Shown in pieces: positions 32,565 to 43,523 of a stretch of DNA of 64,000 nt. The stretch is taken from contig CADBJW010000014.1 of the NCBI GenBank assembly GCA_902795135.1, positions 1-64,000 on the forward strand, written 5' to 3'. Position numbers and translations under genes: made by a program. The DNA comes from an uncultured Eubacteriales bacterium (lineage in GTDB: Bacteria > Bacillota > Clostridia > Peptostreptococcales > Anaerovoracaceae). The notes under the pieces were generated by a model. That model was not told the DNA's origin, ran no database searches, and saw nothing but the letters and a program-made list of their open reading frames with translations. Within the stretch, counting starts at the first letter, position 1. Every line of letters starts with the position of its first letter.

Positions 32565-32867
32565 ATGGAAAAAAACAGAGAAACAGAATTAGCAGAAAAA
32601 CGGACAGGCTTATCCGTCGAACGGACCAGCCTTGCCTTTGAACGCACCGCCCTTGCCAACTCCCAGACATTGCTGGCTTTTTCCAGAACAGCCATAGCAG
32701 TGTTCGCTGCGGGAATCGGTATGTTTGAATTTATTAACAATCAGACCATTGTAGGTATCGGCATAGTTCTTATGGGTGTATCACCGATTATTATGATTGT
32801 CGGGATCGTGCAGTACATTAAAGTAAGGACTAAAATAAACGGACTTAAGGACGAAATGGAGGAGTAA
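32565..32867 (+). CDS. DUF202 (YidH-like) inner membrane protein
   Basis: 100 residues from ATG 32565 (AGGG 8 nt upstream; an ATG at 32559 sits too close to the site). The N-terminal ERTSLAFERTALANSQTLLAFSRTAIA stretch, noted here only by its ends ERTSLAFERTALA and LLAFSRTAIA, is the DUF202 signature. Two membrane helices follow (about 45-65 and 70-92). Function is unknown. It is likely co-transcribed with thrH, which begins 2 bp later. Confidence 0.85.
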   Translation: MEKNRETELAEKRTGLSVERTSLAFERTALANSQTLLAFSRTAIAVFAAGIGMFEFINNQTIVGIGIVLMGVSPIIMIVGIVQYIKVRTKINGLKDEMEE

Positions 32868-32869
32868 TA

Positions 32870-33469
32870 ATGAATATCGTTTGCTTAGACATGGAAGGCG
32901 TATTGGTTCCGGAAATATGGATTACCTTTGCAGAAGTTTCCGGCATTCCTGAACTCAAGAGAACAACACGTGATGAGCCAAACTACGACAAATTGATGGA
33001 GTACAGACTGAACATCCTGAGGGAACACGGTCTTGGGCTCAAGGAAATACAGGAGACCATCGCGAAAATCGATCCGCTTCCTGGAGCAAAGGAATTTTTA
33101 GATCAGCTTCGGGAGATCACACAGGTAGTCATCCTGAGCGATACCTTCGAACAGTTTGCGACCCCTCTCATGAGGAAACTCGGATGGCCTACCATCATGT
33201 GCAATACCCTTGAGGTTGGCGAAGACGGAACGATTCTCAAACATAAAATGCGCGTTGAAAAATCCAAGCTTTCAACGGTAAAAGCCCTTCAGTCCATTGG
33301 CTACGAAACCATCGCGGCAGGCGACAGCTTCAATGATCTGGCGATGATCCAGGCAAGCAAAGCGGGCTTTCTGTTCCGAAGCACGGAACAGATCAAAAAG
33401 GATTATCCTCAGTATCCGGCTTTTGAAGAATTCGACGATCTTCTGGAAGCCATTAAGGGCGCATTATAA
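32870..33469 (+). CDS. thrH: ThrH-type phosphoserine phosphatase / phosphoserine:homoserine phosphotransferase
   Basis: HAD-superfamily enzyme, 199 residues. It closely follows Pseudomonas ThrH: MNIVCLDMEGVLVPEIWI with nucleophile Asp at 7, the TTRDEPNYD cap region, VILSDTF (motif II), Lys in RVEKSKL and the AAGDSFNDLAM motif. ThrH dephosphorylates phosphoserine or transfers its phosphate to homoserine, linking serine and threonine synthesis. Co-transcribed with the DUF202 gene by spacing. Confidence 0.93.
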   Translation: MNIVCLDMEGVLVPEIWITFAEVSGIPELKRTTRDEPNYDKLMEYRLNILREHGLGLKEIQETIAKIDPLPGAKEFLDQLREITQVVILSDTFEQFATPLMRKLGWPTIMCNTLEVGEDGTILKHKMRVEKSKLSTVKALQSIGYETIAAGDSFNDLAMIQASKAGFLFRSTEQIKKDYPQYPAFEEFDDLLEAIKGAL

Positions 33470-33483
33470 GTTATACAAAAACA

Positions 33484-33516
33484 CTGGCAGCCATATTGTT
33501 ATGGCTGCCGGTTTTT
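33484..33516 (+). terminator. thrH terminator
   Basis: GGCAGCCATA (33486-33495) pairs with TATGGCTGCC (33500-33509) around TTGT, then GGTTTTT. Confidence 0.93.
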
Positions 33517-33573
33517 ATGTTGAAAACTTAATGATTATTATGCTTAGGAATAGGGGGAAAATCGCATAAAAGG

Positions 33574-33602
33574 TAGAAATAGGAAATTTTTTATTGTATA
33601 AT
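33574..33602 (+). promoter_or_regulatory. Probable promoter of the envelope operon
   Basis: TATAAT at 33597-33602 with a poor -35 (TAGAAA, 33574-33579) at 17 nt, about 50 bp before the first gene of the three-gene operon. Confidence 0.5.
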
Positions 33603-33653
33603 GTACATTGTTATATATTGGGTTCGTGTAACTCGACACATGGAGAGAAAACA

Positions 33654-34364
33654 ATGACAGTAACGATGATTATTATCATAGTTGCTGGTGTCGTAATCAT
33701 AGCCTTTGGTGTTCTTTGTCTGATCGCGATGATCAAGGCGCAGAAAGAAACCCGGAACGTGGCAGAAAAAATATTAGCTGTTGAGAAGAACCTTGGAGAT
33801 GTTTCAAAAGCCGTTTCAGACTCGGTCAGAAACTCCAAAAAAGGAGACGAAAGTATTATCCGGGAACTGAATCGGCAGGCAGCGAAACAGGCCGAGATTC
33901 AGGCAGAAATTGAGGCAGAGAAAAAGGCAAAAGCAAAGGCAGAAGCGGAGGCAGCGGCGAAGGCAGCAGCCGAGCGGGAAAAAGCGGAGAAAGAGGCGGC
34001 AGCCGCCGCAGCGAAAGAAGCGGCAGAAAAACAGCGTCAGACAGCCCCAGCTCCTGCAGAAGACATCATGCAACTGGAATCAGATATTGATACGGTTCAG
34101 AACATAGATCTGGATGAGATAGACATTCACGATCTGCTCGATGATTTTGAAGATATTCTTCCGGAAATCGGGGAGACCCCGAAACCGGTCCAGCATGTTC
34201 CGGACAACCTGTTGACGGCAGCCGTCAATATGGGGACCTTGTCCGAAGCAGAGATACGAAAACCTGAGATACCGGTTCCGCAGATCCAGCATGTTGATTA
34301 CGACATCGGAAAGAGCGGGAAGAAATATACAGCCTCTGAATTGGAAGCGATGATTAGAGAATAA
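33654..34364 (+). CDS. Single-span membrane protein with Ala/Glu/Lys coiled coil
   Basis: Not recognised. 236 residues from ATG 33654 (GGAGAG upstream). A hydrophobic helix (about 4-26) is followed by a heptad-rich stretch and an AEAEAAAKAAAEREKAEKE-type coiled coil (about 75-125). A Pro/acidic C-terminal part contains NIDLDEIDIHDLLDDFEDILPEIG. Composition and position suggest a structural envelope protein working with the two downstream genes. It is 16 bp from the next start with AGGAGGA between. Confidence 0.65.
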   Translation: MTVTMIIIIVAGVVIIAFGVLCLIAMIKAQKETRNVAEKILAVEKNLGDVSKAVSDSVRNSKKGDESIIRELNRQAAKQAEIQAEIEAEKKAKAKAEAEAAAKAAAEREKAEKEAAAAAAKEAAEKQRQTAPAPAEDIMQLESDIDTVQNIDLDEIDIHDLLDDFEDILPEIGETPKPVQHVPDNLLTAAVNMGTLSEAEIRKPEIPVPQIQHVDYDIGKSGKKYTASELEAMIRE

Positions 34365-34380
34365 CTAAGAGGAGGAACTT

Positions 34381-37218
34381 ATGTATTGTAGAAAATGTGG
34401 AAAAATAATCGCGGATGATGCAGCATTCTGCAGCTATTGCGGGACACCAACTGCAGCAGAGCCTATGGCTCCGGATCTTCCGGAAGTAACTCCTGAGGTT
34501 CAGGGAACCGTTGAAGAAGCATCTTCAGAGCCTTTGATCGAAGCCGTCGATGCGATTTTCAAACCGGAACCGGAACCGGAACCAGAACCAGAACCGACTC
34601 CGGGAAAACTGTTTGAGGAGTTCCAGTGGAATGTCAATGACTATCCGGACAGTAACTCCCACGAAAAGACAGAAGACATCGATTTCGACTGGAATGCAGA
34701 CCCGAACGAAATCAGAGATAAATATTCAGAGCCGTTGGAGCCAGAACCAGTAGCGGTAGAACCGGTCAGTGAACCGGAACCGGCACCAGAGGACATGAGC
34801 CCGGTTGAGCGGATCAATAATTTCTATACATTCAACAGAAAGAACGAAGAGTTCCAGCAGCTTCTCAATAGGGAATACCAGAAGGTCAAGGCAGGAAATG
34901 CCATTGGCGAAGAACTGTCAACGGCAGATCAGCTGGCAGACGAAAAGTTCGATTCCAGAGAACCGGATACTTCCATGGATGCGTTCCTGAGAAGAGAAGG
35001 CGTGGACAAGCCATACGAACCGAAGCCTTTTGAATCCGACGTACTTGCCAGAATCGATGCTCAGGAAGAAGCCCGCGAAATCAGAAGACGGGAAGAAGAA
35101 GCTCGGCAGGCCGCCCTGGAACAGGCTCGCAGAGAAGCCGAAGAAAAAATGAAGGCGGACGAGGCCCGTTTGAGAGCGGAGGAAGAAGCCCGCATCAGAG
35201 CCGAGGAAGAGGCAAGAATCAAGGCCGAAGAGGAAGCTCGCATCAGAGCCGAAGAAGAAGCCCGGATCCGGGCAGAAGAGGCGTTTAAGGAAGCCGAACG
35301 ACTCAAAGAGGAAGCTCGCCTGAGAGCGGAAGAAGTAGCAAAATTCAAGGCCGAAGAAGAAGCACGTGCAAAAGCCGCAGAAGAAGCAAGACTCAAGGCC
35401 GAAGAGGAAGCCCGTCTCAGAGCGGAAGAAGAAGCCCGTATTCAGGCGGAAGAAGAAGCGCGCCGCAAAGCGGAGGAAGAAGCTCGCGCTATTGAAGAGG
35501 CAAAGGCCAGAGAAGAAGCGAGACTGAAGGCGGAAGCAGATCTTAGAGCTGCCAGGGAAGCAGAGAAGATCAGAGCCCAGAAAGAAGCCCGCATGGCGAT
35601 TGAAGCCGAAGAAAAAGAACGGGCAGAACAGGAGCGAAGAAAAGCCGAAGAAGCGCGCATCAGAGCGAAGCTTGATCAGGAAAAGGAAAATATTACAAGA
35701 CAGGCAGAAAGCGCTGCCGTAGAGCAGGAAGCCAGAAAGGTCCTGGAACAGACTGCCAGAATGAGAGAAGCAGAAGCTGCTAAGATCAGAGCGGCGATCG
35801 CAGGAATTAAGGGCGAATTGGCGTCTAAGACAGTCAAGGAACCGGAACCGGTAGCTCCAGTTGTGGAAGAACCTGTCACATTGGTGGAAGAACCAGTTGC
35901 TCCGGTTGATGAACCGGCTGTTTTGGTGGAAGAACCGACCGTTCAGGTAGAGCCGGAACCGCTGAAGCCGGCCGTGGAAGAACCGACGATTCAGCCAATG
36001 AGACCAATGAAGCCGATTGCTCCGGAACCAGCCAAGCCGTTCCATCCAGAACCGCCAATTGAGCCAGTTGTTCCAGAACCGGTTCAGTTTGCGAAGACGG
36101 TTACGGTTGACAGAAATGCTGACGAAATCAAAAAAGCCCAGCAGGCAATGAGAGAAAGAATTGCCAGAGATAAGGCAAAAGAAGATTTCTTTGCAGAATT
36201 TGAAGATGACAAACCGACGACTGGTCGTGACACGATGCTTTTGAATGATAGTGACATGACGAAGACCCGGTCCATCGATAAGGCTGCGATTCTTGCAGGT
36301 ATGGAATCCACCAGAAAGATCTCCAGAGAAGAACTTGCAGCAGCGACGAAAATTCCAGAAGAAGATAAAGTAGAAGAAACGGTTGAGGATCTGTTAAGTC
36401 AGTTTGAGACAGCAAACAACCTTCCGGAAGAAGGAACTGCTTTTGAAGAATCGGAAGAACCGGTTGTAGAATTGATTCCTGAGGAAGAACCGATTCAGGC
36501 AGAGCCGGCTCCAGTAGAAGAACCGATCATGGAGCAGCCAGCAGAGCCAGTTATAGAGCAGCCGGAAGAACCGATTGTTGAACAGCCAGCAGAGCCAATT
36601 GTTGAACAGCCTGTAGAGCCAATTTTTGAACAGCCTGTAGAGCCAATTGTTGAACAGCCTGTAGGACTCGAACCGGAACCTGTTCAGATCGAGGAGCCTG
36701 CAATACTGGTACCGGAAGAATTGGAACCGGAAATTCCGGAAGAAGGATTCGCAGTTAAGGAAGAACCGACAATCGTACCGGATGTTTCTGCAATCGAAGA
36801 AGACAAACCTGGTCTCGAAAACACGATGGTAGTTCCTGAAAAGGAAATTCCAAGCGATCGTTTCGTAAGTGACTTTGACAGTTACGGAGAAGAAGAAGCA
36901 GCTCAGTTCCGCGCACAGCAGGAAGCAGCCGAAAAAGCGGCCGCGGAGGAAGAAGCTGCGCAGCAGGAAACGACGGAAGAAAGCAGCGTAGAAGAAGAAA
37001 AACCGAAAAAGGAAAAGGGTGGAGCAGGAAGAGTCATTCTGAAGATCATCCTGATCCTTCTGATTGTGATATTCGCATTAGAATTGGCTGGAATCGGAAT
37101 CAAGTTCCTGGCACCACAGAGTCAGGCAGCAGAAGTGATCGATAACCAGCTTAACAAGATTATTCATTTGATAACGGGAGAAGAGAATACACAGCCTGAC
37201 GATTATTACATTGGATAG
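34381..37218 (+). CDS. Zinc-ribbon, EEARxxA-repeat coiled-coil membrane protein
   Basis: 945 residues, not recognised as a named family. A zinc ribbon opens the protein (C3, C6, C17, C20). An acidic/Pro region follows, then a long coiled coil (about 225-480) made of EEAR(I/L)(R/K)AE near-repeats. Next come EEPV/EPVAP repeats, a region with EQPAEPIVEQPVEPI repeats (about 715-765), a second coiled segment and a single membrane helix (about 885-907). A 35-residue external tail ends YYIG. Topology would be N-terminus inside. DNA repeats make it prone to length change. Second gene of the envelope operon. Confidence 0.7.
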   Translation: MYCRKCGKIIADDAAFCSYCGTPTAAEPMAPDLPEVTPEVQGTVEEASSEPLIEAVDAIFKPEPEPEPEPEPTPGKLFEEFQWNVNDYPDSNSHEKTEDIDFDWNADPNEIRDKYSEPLEPEPVAVEPVSEPEPAPEDMSPVERINNFYTFNRKNEEFQQLLNREYQKVKAGNAIGEELSTADQLADEKFDSREPDTSMDAFLRREGVDKPYEPKPFESDVLARIDAQEEAREIRRREEEARQAALEQARREAEEKMKADEARLRAEEEARIRAEEEARIKAEEEARIRAEEEARIRAEEAFKEAERLKEEARLRAEEVAKFKAEEEARAKAAEEARLKAEEEARLRAEEEARIQAEEEARRKAEEEARAIEEAKAREEARLKAEADLRAAREAEKIRAQKEARMAIEAEEKERAEQERRKAEEARIRAKLDQEKENITRQAESAAVEQEARKVLEQTARMREAEAAKIRAAIAGIKGELASKTVKEPEPVAPVVEEPVTLVEEPVAPVDEPAVLVEEPTVQVEPEPLKPAVEEPTIQPMRPMKPIAPEPAKPFHPEPPIEPVVPEPVQFAKTVTVDRNADEIKKAQQAMRERIARDKAKEDFFAEFEDDKPTTGRDTMLLNDSDMTKTRSIDKAAILAGMESTRKISREELAAATKIPEEDKVEETVEDLLSQFETANNLPEEGTAFEESEEPVVELIPEEEPIQAEPAPVEEPIMEQPAEPVIEQPEEPIVEQPAEPIVEQPVEPIFEQPVEPIVEQPVGLEPEPVQIEEPAILVPEELEPEIPEEGFAVKEEPTIVPDVSAIEEDKPGLENTMVVPEKEIPSDRFVSDFDSYGEEEAAQFRAQQEAAEKAAAEEEAAQQETTEESSVEEEKPKKEKGGAGRVILKIILILLIVIFALELAGIGIKFLAPQSQAAEVIDNQLNKIIHLITGEENTQPDDYYIG

Positions 37219-37238
37219 GTTATTAAAGGAGGAACATT

Positions 37239-40172
37239 TTGGAGGAGAACATTAAGAAGAAGAGAAAGCTAGGCGCAAAAGGGATCATTATTATCATCTT
37301 ACTGATCATCCTGCTTTTTGTTGCGCTGATTGGATGGATTACAGATTTCCTTTGGTTCAGAGAACTGAGCTATGTTTCGGTATTCCTGACAAAACTGTTT
37401 ACCCAGTTAAAGATCGGTATACCGACCTTTATAATCGTCACATTCCTGGCGTACATCTATTTGAAATTCCTGAAGCGGGGATATATCAAAAAAGTTGATT
37501 CCGATGAGGAAGTCGATCATAAGCGGCTAAACCTGATTACGTGGGGATTGGCCGGAGCTTTTGGTGTAATAACGACTTACTTCGCAGTAACGAAACTGTG
37601 GTTCCAGACCCTGCAGTTTATCAACAGTACCGGATTTAAGATAAAAGATCCGCTGTACAATATAGACATATCCTTCTATGTCTTCAAATTGAACTTTATC
37701 GAAGAAGTCAACGGCATTCTGATTACACTGATCGCAGCCTTTGCGATTCTTACAGTCGTCTATTATCTGATCCTGCTCACCGTTCGGACACCGAAAATCT
37801 TTGAGACGGTTGAAGAAAACATTGAAGAAGAGGAAGAAGATATCGCATACGACGACGACAGATATACGGGTGAAGACGACGAAGACTTCAACAGAAATCT
37901 GGGCGATGACAATAATCCGTTCAGCGAAATCAATGATATGTTTGGTAAATTTACCAAGCAGTTCACAGGCGGCGGCCGCGGTGGATTCGGCGGATTCGGC
38001 GGAAAGAAAAAGCCGGCTCCGAAGAAGCAGCTGGACAATCAGAACTTCAGACTGATGATTCACATTGCTGAGAAGCAACTGGTGATTGTAGGCATTCTGT
38101 TCTTCCTCATGATTGGCGTGCACTTCTTCCTGAAGCAGTACGACCTGCTCTTTGGCAGCACAGGTGCTGTATTTGGAGCAGGGTTCACGGATGTTAACAT
38201 CACTCTGTGGATGTACCGAATTCTCATGGGACTTTCCGTCCTGGCAGCAGTAGGATTTGCCATCGGCATTACGAAGAAAAAGTTCAAGCCGGCAATCGCC
38301 GTTCCTGCAGTGATGATCGCAATTGGTCTTTTGGGAACAGGCGCTGCAATGCTCGTGCAGAACTTCATCGTATCGCCGGATGAAATCAACAAAGAAAGCA
38401 AGTATCTGGAAAGAAATATCGAATACACGCAGTACGCTTACGGTCTTGACAATGTTAATATGAAGGCATTCAAGGCGACGCAGGATCTTTCCAGTGATGA
38501 TATTGCGAACAACGAAGAAACGATTTCCAATATCAGAATCAATGACTATGACCCTGCGAAGACGTTCTATAACCAGACACAGAGTATCAGACAGTACTAC
38601 ACATTTAATGACGTAGATGTTGACCGTTATACCATTGACGGCGACTATACGCAGACCTTCCTCTCACCGAGAGAAATCGATGAGGAGAAGATCAGTGGAA
38701 CCTGGCTGAACCGACACCTGAAGTACACCCATGGTTACGGCGCAACTCTGTCCAGAGTAGACAAAATCACTGCTAGTGGACAGCCAGACATGCTGATCGA
38801 CAGCATTCCTCCGGAATCATCCGTCGATGTGAAGATCACCGATCCTGAAATCTATTTCGGAGAAATGACGAACGATTACGTACTGGTAAATACATCCGAA
38901 GATGAATTTGACTATCCGGATGGAAATAACAACAAGTACTGCCAGTACGATGGCAAAGCCGGAATCAAGATGAATCTGCTTACGAGACTGATGTTCTCCG
39001 TAAGAGAAAAATCTCTCAAGATGCTCGTATCAGGAAACATCAAGGGTGACTCCAAGATCCTGATCAACAGAAACATTGAGCACAGAGTAAAGGAAATCAT
39101 GCCATATCTGGATTACGATGAAGATCCATATATGACGACGGTGGATGGCAAGCTCTACTGGATCGTGGACGCTTACACGGCTACGAACCGGTATCCGTAC
39201 TCTGAACCATACAATGAAGAAACGGATGTTAACTACGTAAGAAACTCCATTAAGGTCGTTATCGACGCATATACTGGAGAAACGAATTACTACATCGTAG
39301 ATAAGAACGATCCGATTGCTAAGACCTTCCAGAAGATCTATCCAAAGCTCTTTAAGGACTTTGAAGAGATGCCGGAAGGAATCCGGGCACACATCAGATA
39401 TCCGGGAACACTGCTTAACATTCAGGCTGAAATCTATCAGAGATATCACATGAACGACGTCAAAGTATTCTACCAAAACGAAGACTTGTGGCAGATCGCC
39501 AGTGAAATCTATGGCACTGAAGAAAAGCAGATGACACCGAACTACTACATCATGAAGCTGCCAGGCGAAAAGAGTGCAGAATTCGTTAACTCGATTCCGT
39601 TCACTCCGAAGGACAAGAAGAACCTGATGGGTCTGCTGGTAGCAAGAAATGATGGCAACGATTACGGCAAGTTGGTATTGTATCAGATGCCGAAGAGCAA
39701 GATCGTTTATGGTCCGATGCAGGTAGAAGCACAAATCGACCAGAATACAGAGATTTCGAAAGAATTCTCACTTTGGAACTCATCCGGGTCCAAGTACAGC
39801 AGAGGAAACCTCTTCATCATTCCAATCGAGGATTCACTGCTCTATGTTGAACCGGTATATCTGGAAGCAACGAACTCCAGTATTCCGGAAGTCAAGAGAG
39901 TTATCGTCGTTTACAATGATGAAATTGCTTACGAGTCAACTCTTGCCGCAGCATTGAATTCCCTCTTCGGTGAAGGCAGTGCACATGAAAGCAAGGCTTC
40001 AACGGACGCTGACAAGGATAAGGCAGGAAAGACGCTCAGTAAGACAGAACTTATCGAGAAGTGTCAGGAAGCTTACGATGCAGCGCAGGATTCACTCAAA
40101 GACGGCAACTGGGAACAGTACGGCAAGCACATGGATGAGTTGGAGAAGTATCTCAATCAATTAACTGATTAA
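37239..40172 (+). CDS. UPF0182 family large membrane protein
   Basis: 977 residues from TTG 37239, with AAAGGAGGAA ideally placed. The N-terminal third has about seven membrane helices (first at 14-34), interrupted by an acidic loop and a Gly-Phe-rich loop (GGGRGGFGGFGGKK near 247-260). The rest is a large extracytoplasmic domain with VTWGxx-like UPF0182 landmarks such as YTHGYGATLS and RIHYPEDLF-equivalent HIRYPGTLL. A Lys/Ala tail closes it. The family (COG1615) is widespread in Firmicutes and Actinobacteria without a known function. Third gene of the envelope operon. Confidence 0.9.
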   Translation: MEENIKKKRKLGAKGIIIIILLIILLFVALIGWITDFLWFRELSYVSVFLTKLFTQLKIGIPTFIIVTFLAYIYLKFLKRGYIKKVDSDEEVDHKRLNLITWGLAGAFGVITTYFAVTKLWFQTLQFINSTGFKIKDPLYNIDISFYVFKLNFIEEVNGILITLIAAFAILTVVYYLILLTVRTPKIFETVEENIEEEEEDIAYDDDRYTGEDDEDFNRNLGDDNNPFSEINDMFGKFTKQFTGGGRGGFGGFGGKKKPAPKKQLDNQNFRLMIHIAEKQLVIVGILFFLMIGVHFFLKQYDLLFGSTGAVFGAGFTDVNITLWMYRILMGLSVLAAVGFAIGITKKKFKPAIAVPAVMIAIGLLGTGAAMLVQNFIVSPDEINKESKYLERNIEYTQYAYGLDNVNMKAFKATQDLSSDDIANNEETISNIRINDYDPAKTFYNQTQSIRQYYTFNDVDVDRYTIDGDYTQTFLSPREIDEEKISGTWLNRHLKYTHGYGATLSRVDKITASGQPDMLIDSIPPESSVDVKITDPEIYFGEMTNDYVLVNTSEDEFDYPDGNNNKYCQYDGKAGIKMNLLTRLMFSVREKSLKMLVSGNIKGDSKILINRNIEHRVKEIMPYLDYDEDPYMTTVDGKLYWIVDAYTATNRYPYSEPYNEETDVNYVRNSIKVVIDAYTGETNYYIVDKNDPIAKTFQKIYPKLFKDFEEMPEGIRAHIRYPGTLLNIQAEIYQRYHMNDVKVFYQNEDLWQIASEIYGTEEKQMTPNYYIMKLPGEKSAEFVNSIPFTPKDKKNLMGLLVARNDGNDYGKLVLYQMPKSKIVYGPMQVEAQIDQNTEISKEFSLWNSSGSKYSRGNLFIIPIEDSLLYVEPVYLEATNSSIPEVKRVIVVYNDEIAYESTLAAALNSLFGEGSAHESKASTDADKDKAGKTLSKTELIEKCQEAYDAAQDSLKDGNWEQYGKHMDELEKYLNQLTD

Positions 40173-40211
40173 TGACACAAGACCAAAAAAACGGTCAATG
40201 TGAGAAAAATC

Positions 40212-40262
40212 CGGAACATTCCCAATTTTGACAGTTGACAAGAGGGAATGTTCCGTGCTTTT
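40212..40262 (+). terminator. Terminator or attenuator before the glutamine synthetase gene
   Basis: CGGAACATTCCC (40212-40223) pairs perfectly with GGGAATGTTCCG (40244-40255) around a 20-nt loop holding two TTGACA-like words, followed by TGCTTTT. The ribosome-binding site of the next gene is only about 3 nt away, so it may regulate that gene. Confidence 0.65.
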
Positions 40263-40276
40263 AGGAGACAATTAGT

Positions 40277-42193
40277 ATGCTCAATTACGAACTGGATAAA
40301 ATGCTATATACGCTCCCCGCAGATCGGCACAGGCCGGATGAAATCAAACGGGCATTAACGGCCCATCCGGAAGTCAAGTTTGTTTCGGTAGTAGGGATCG
40401 ATGTCGGCGGACATGATACGGACGAGAAAATCCCGGTTGAGGAGTTTTTGAAAGATATTGACCATTTTCTCAAGTGCGGTGTTCAGACCGATGGGTCCAG
40501 CGTTGTGCTCCCTCGCATTGCGAATTTGAACAACGCGAAAGTGGACATCATTCCGGATACGACCGTGAACTGGTTTGTGGATCACAATTTTAATTATCCG
40601 GACCCAGCAACGGGGCTACCGGTCGGGACCCTTCGGATTCCATCTTCCCTCGTCCATAACGACGATGAGAGAGTCGGATCCAGAGTCATCCTTAGAGATG
40701 CCATTTATAACTTCAAGAACGACCTGATGAAGCTTTTGCAGAACAACCCTTATGTCTTTGAATATATCGATGCGGATAGCGTCGATGACATTGAGGAAAT
40801 CTGTGTTACAGCTGCGACGGAGCTTGAGTTTTGGGTCAGAACGCCGGATGATGATGCGGATCGGGAACAGTTGTCAACGGCGCAGCTGCTCAAAGAACAG
40901 TACTGGAAGAGAACAACCGGACCTGTAAGAACGGCTCTCGAGGAAGTGCTGCTGGTTTTGCAGAAGTACGGGTTCGAGATGGAGATGGGTCACAAGGAAG
41001 TTGGCGGAGTCAAGGCGAAACTTGGTAATTCCGGCAATTACGACCACGTTATGGAACAGTTGGAAATCGACTGGAAATATTCTACGCCGGTACAGGCGGC
41101 AGACAACGAGAACCAGATCAAATATGTCGTCCGTGATATTTTCAGAACCTACGGACTGGATGTGTCCTTCCTGGCAAAGCCGATTGATGGTGTTGCCGGA
41201 AGCGGTGAGCATACCCACATGGGGGTGGCGGCCCGATTAAAAGATGGCAGGATGATCAATCTGTTTTCACCGCTGGAAGTTGACAAGCAGTTCTTGAGTC
41301 CAATTGGTTTTGGGGCGCTCATGGGGCTTTTGAAGAATTATGACGTTATCAATCCGTTTGTAAGTTCTACAACGGATTCCTTAAGCCGGCTGCAGCCTGG
41401 TTTTGAGGCGCCGGTTTGTATCGTTACCTCTTTGGGACATGATGCATGCAAGCCGTCGCGAAACCGGACCGTACTGGTGGGGCTGGTTCGAGAAGTCGAC
41501 AATCCGATGGCAACGAGATTTGAACTTCGGTCACCAAATCCAAAGAGCAATACGTATTTGGTTCTGGCAGCATCATACATGGCCATGTTGGATGGCATAA
41601 AGGAAGCTTTGGAGCACGGGAAAACGCCGGAAGAGCTGGAAAAATCCGTTTCAAAGGATTACGGCGAAGAAGATTTTTATCTGGACGCCAACCGGATTTA
41701 CCGGTCAGAAAAGGACGTGTTCGACGAATACACACAGGAAGAGCGTGACAAATATTTCGGTGAAGTGCCAAGGACCGTTTGGGAAAACCTGCAGGCCTTT
41801 GAGAAATATCCGGAAAAACTCAATATCTTTAAGCGCGACGATGTCATGACGGAAGCCGCGCTGGAATCCTACCGGGAGGCCGTTCTTGAGCAGTGGTCTA
41901 CAGAACTTCGCAGCCGAACGGTGCCGGAAACCATGTCCGCTTTGAGAAGGTGCCGCCGCAAGCATACGGATGAAGAGAGTGTGGATTACGACCGGCATTA
42001 CTGGGGCAAAGTCCTCCGGCTCAGAAATGAGCTTGGCAAGAATTCCCTCGACGAGACGTGTGTTTTGGCGCAGATTATTGAGGCCCTCGAGAGCAAGGAT
42101 TATGCAAAGGCTTCGGATCTGCAGATTGAAATGCAGGAAAAATTTAGTGAACTTGTTAAATTGTATTCGATATATAGAAAGAATCTGTTTTGA
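40277..42193 (+). CDS. Glutamine synthetase family protein, long form
   Basis: 638 residues, longer than the 440-470 of GlnA-I. Catalytic landmarks are present: TDGSSV (about 75-80), the metal-ligand TELEFW, GHKEVGGVKAKLG, GSGEHTHMG, LSRLQPGFEAPVC, and NRTVLV followed by TRFELRSPNPKSNTY. The extra C-terminal 150 residues are helical (EVPRTVWENLQAFEKYPEKL). It probably makes glutamine from glutamate and ammonia, but related proteins ligate other amines, so specificity is open. It precedes serS by 12 bp and likely shares its transcript. Confidence 0.85.
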   Translation: MLNYELDKMLYTLPADRHRPDEIKRALTAHPEVKFVSVVGIDVGGHDTDEKIPVEEFLKDIDHFLKCGVQTDGSSVVLPRIANLNNAKVDIIPDTTVNWFVDHNFNYPDPATGLPVGTLRIPSSLVHNDDERVGSRVILRDAIYNFKNDLMKLLQNNPYVFEYIDADSVDDIEEICVTAATELEFWVRTPDDDADREQLSTAQLLKEQYWKRTTGPVRTALEEVLLVLQKYGFEMEMGHKEVGGVKAKLGNSGNYDHVMEQLEIDWKYSTPVQAADNENQIKYVVRDIFRTYGLDVSFLAKPIDGVAGSGEHTHMGVAARLKDGRMINLFSPLEVDKQFLSPIGFGALMGLLKNYDVINPFVSSTTDSLSRLQPGFEAPVCIVTSLGHDACKPSRNRTVLVGLVREVDNPMATRFELRSPNPKSNTYLVLAASYMAMLDGIKEALEHGKTPEELEKSVSKDYGEEDFYLDANRIYRSEKDVFDEYTQEERDKYFGEVPRTVWENLQAFEKYPEKLNIFKRDDVMTEAALESYREAVLEQWSTELRSRTVPETMSALRRCRRKHTDEESVDYDRHYWGKVLRLRNELGKNSLDETCVLAQIIEALESKDYAKASDLQIEMQEKFSELVKLYSIYRKNLF

Positions 42194-43489
<1,296 letters not shown>

Positions 43490-43523
43490 ATTCTTCAGTT
43501 ATTGAGGAAGAGAGAGAATTTTT

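Noticed and set aside
34918..36045. Long antisense reading frame opposite the EEAR-repeat region
   Set aside because: It mirrors the low-complexity repeat of the plus-strand gene, has no ribosome-binding site and its composition is an artefact of GAA/GAG codons.
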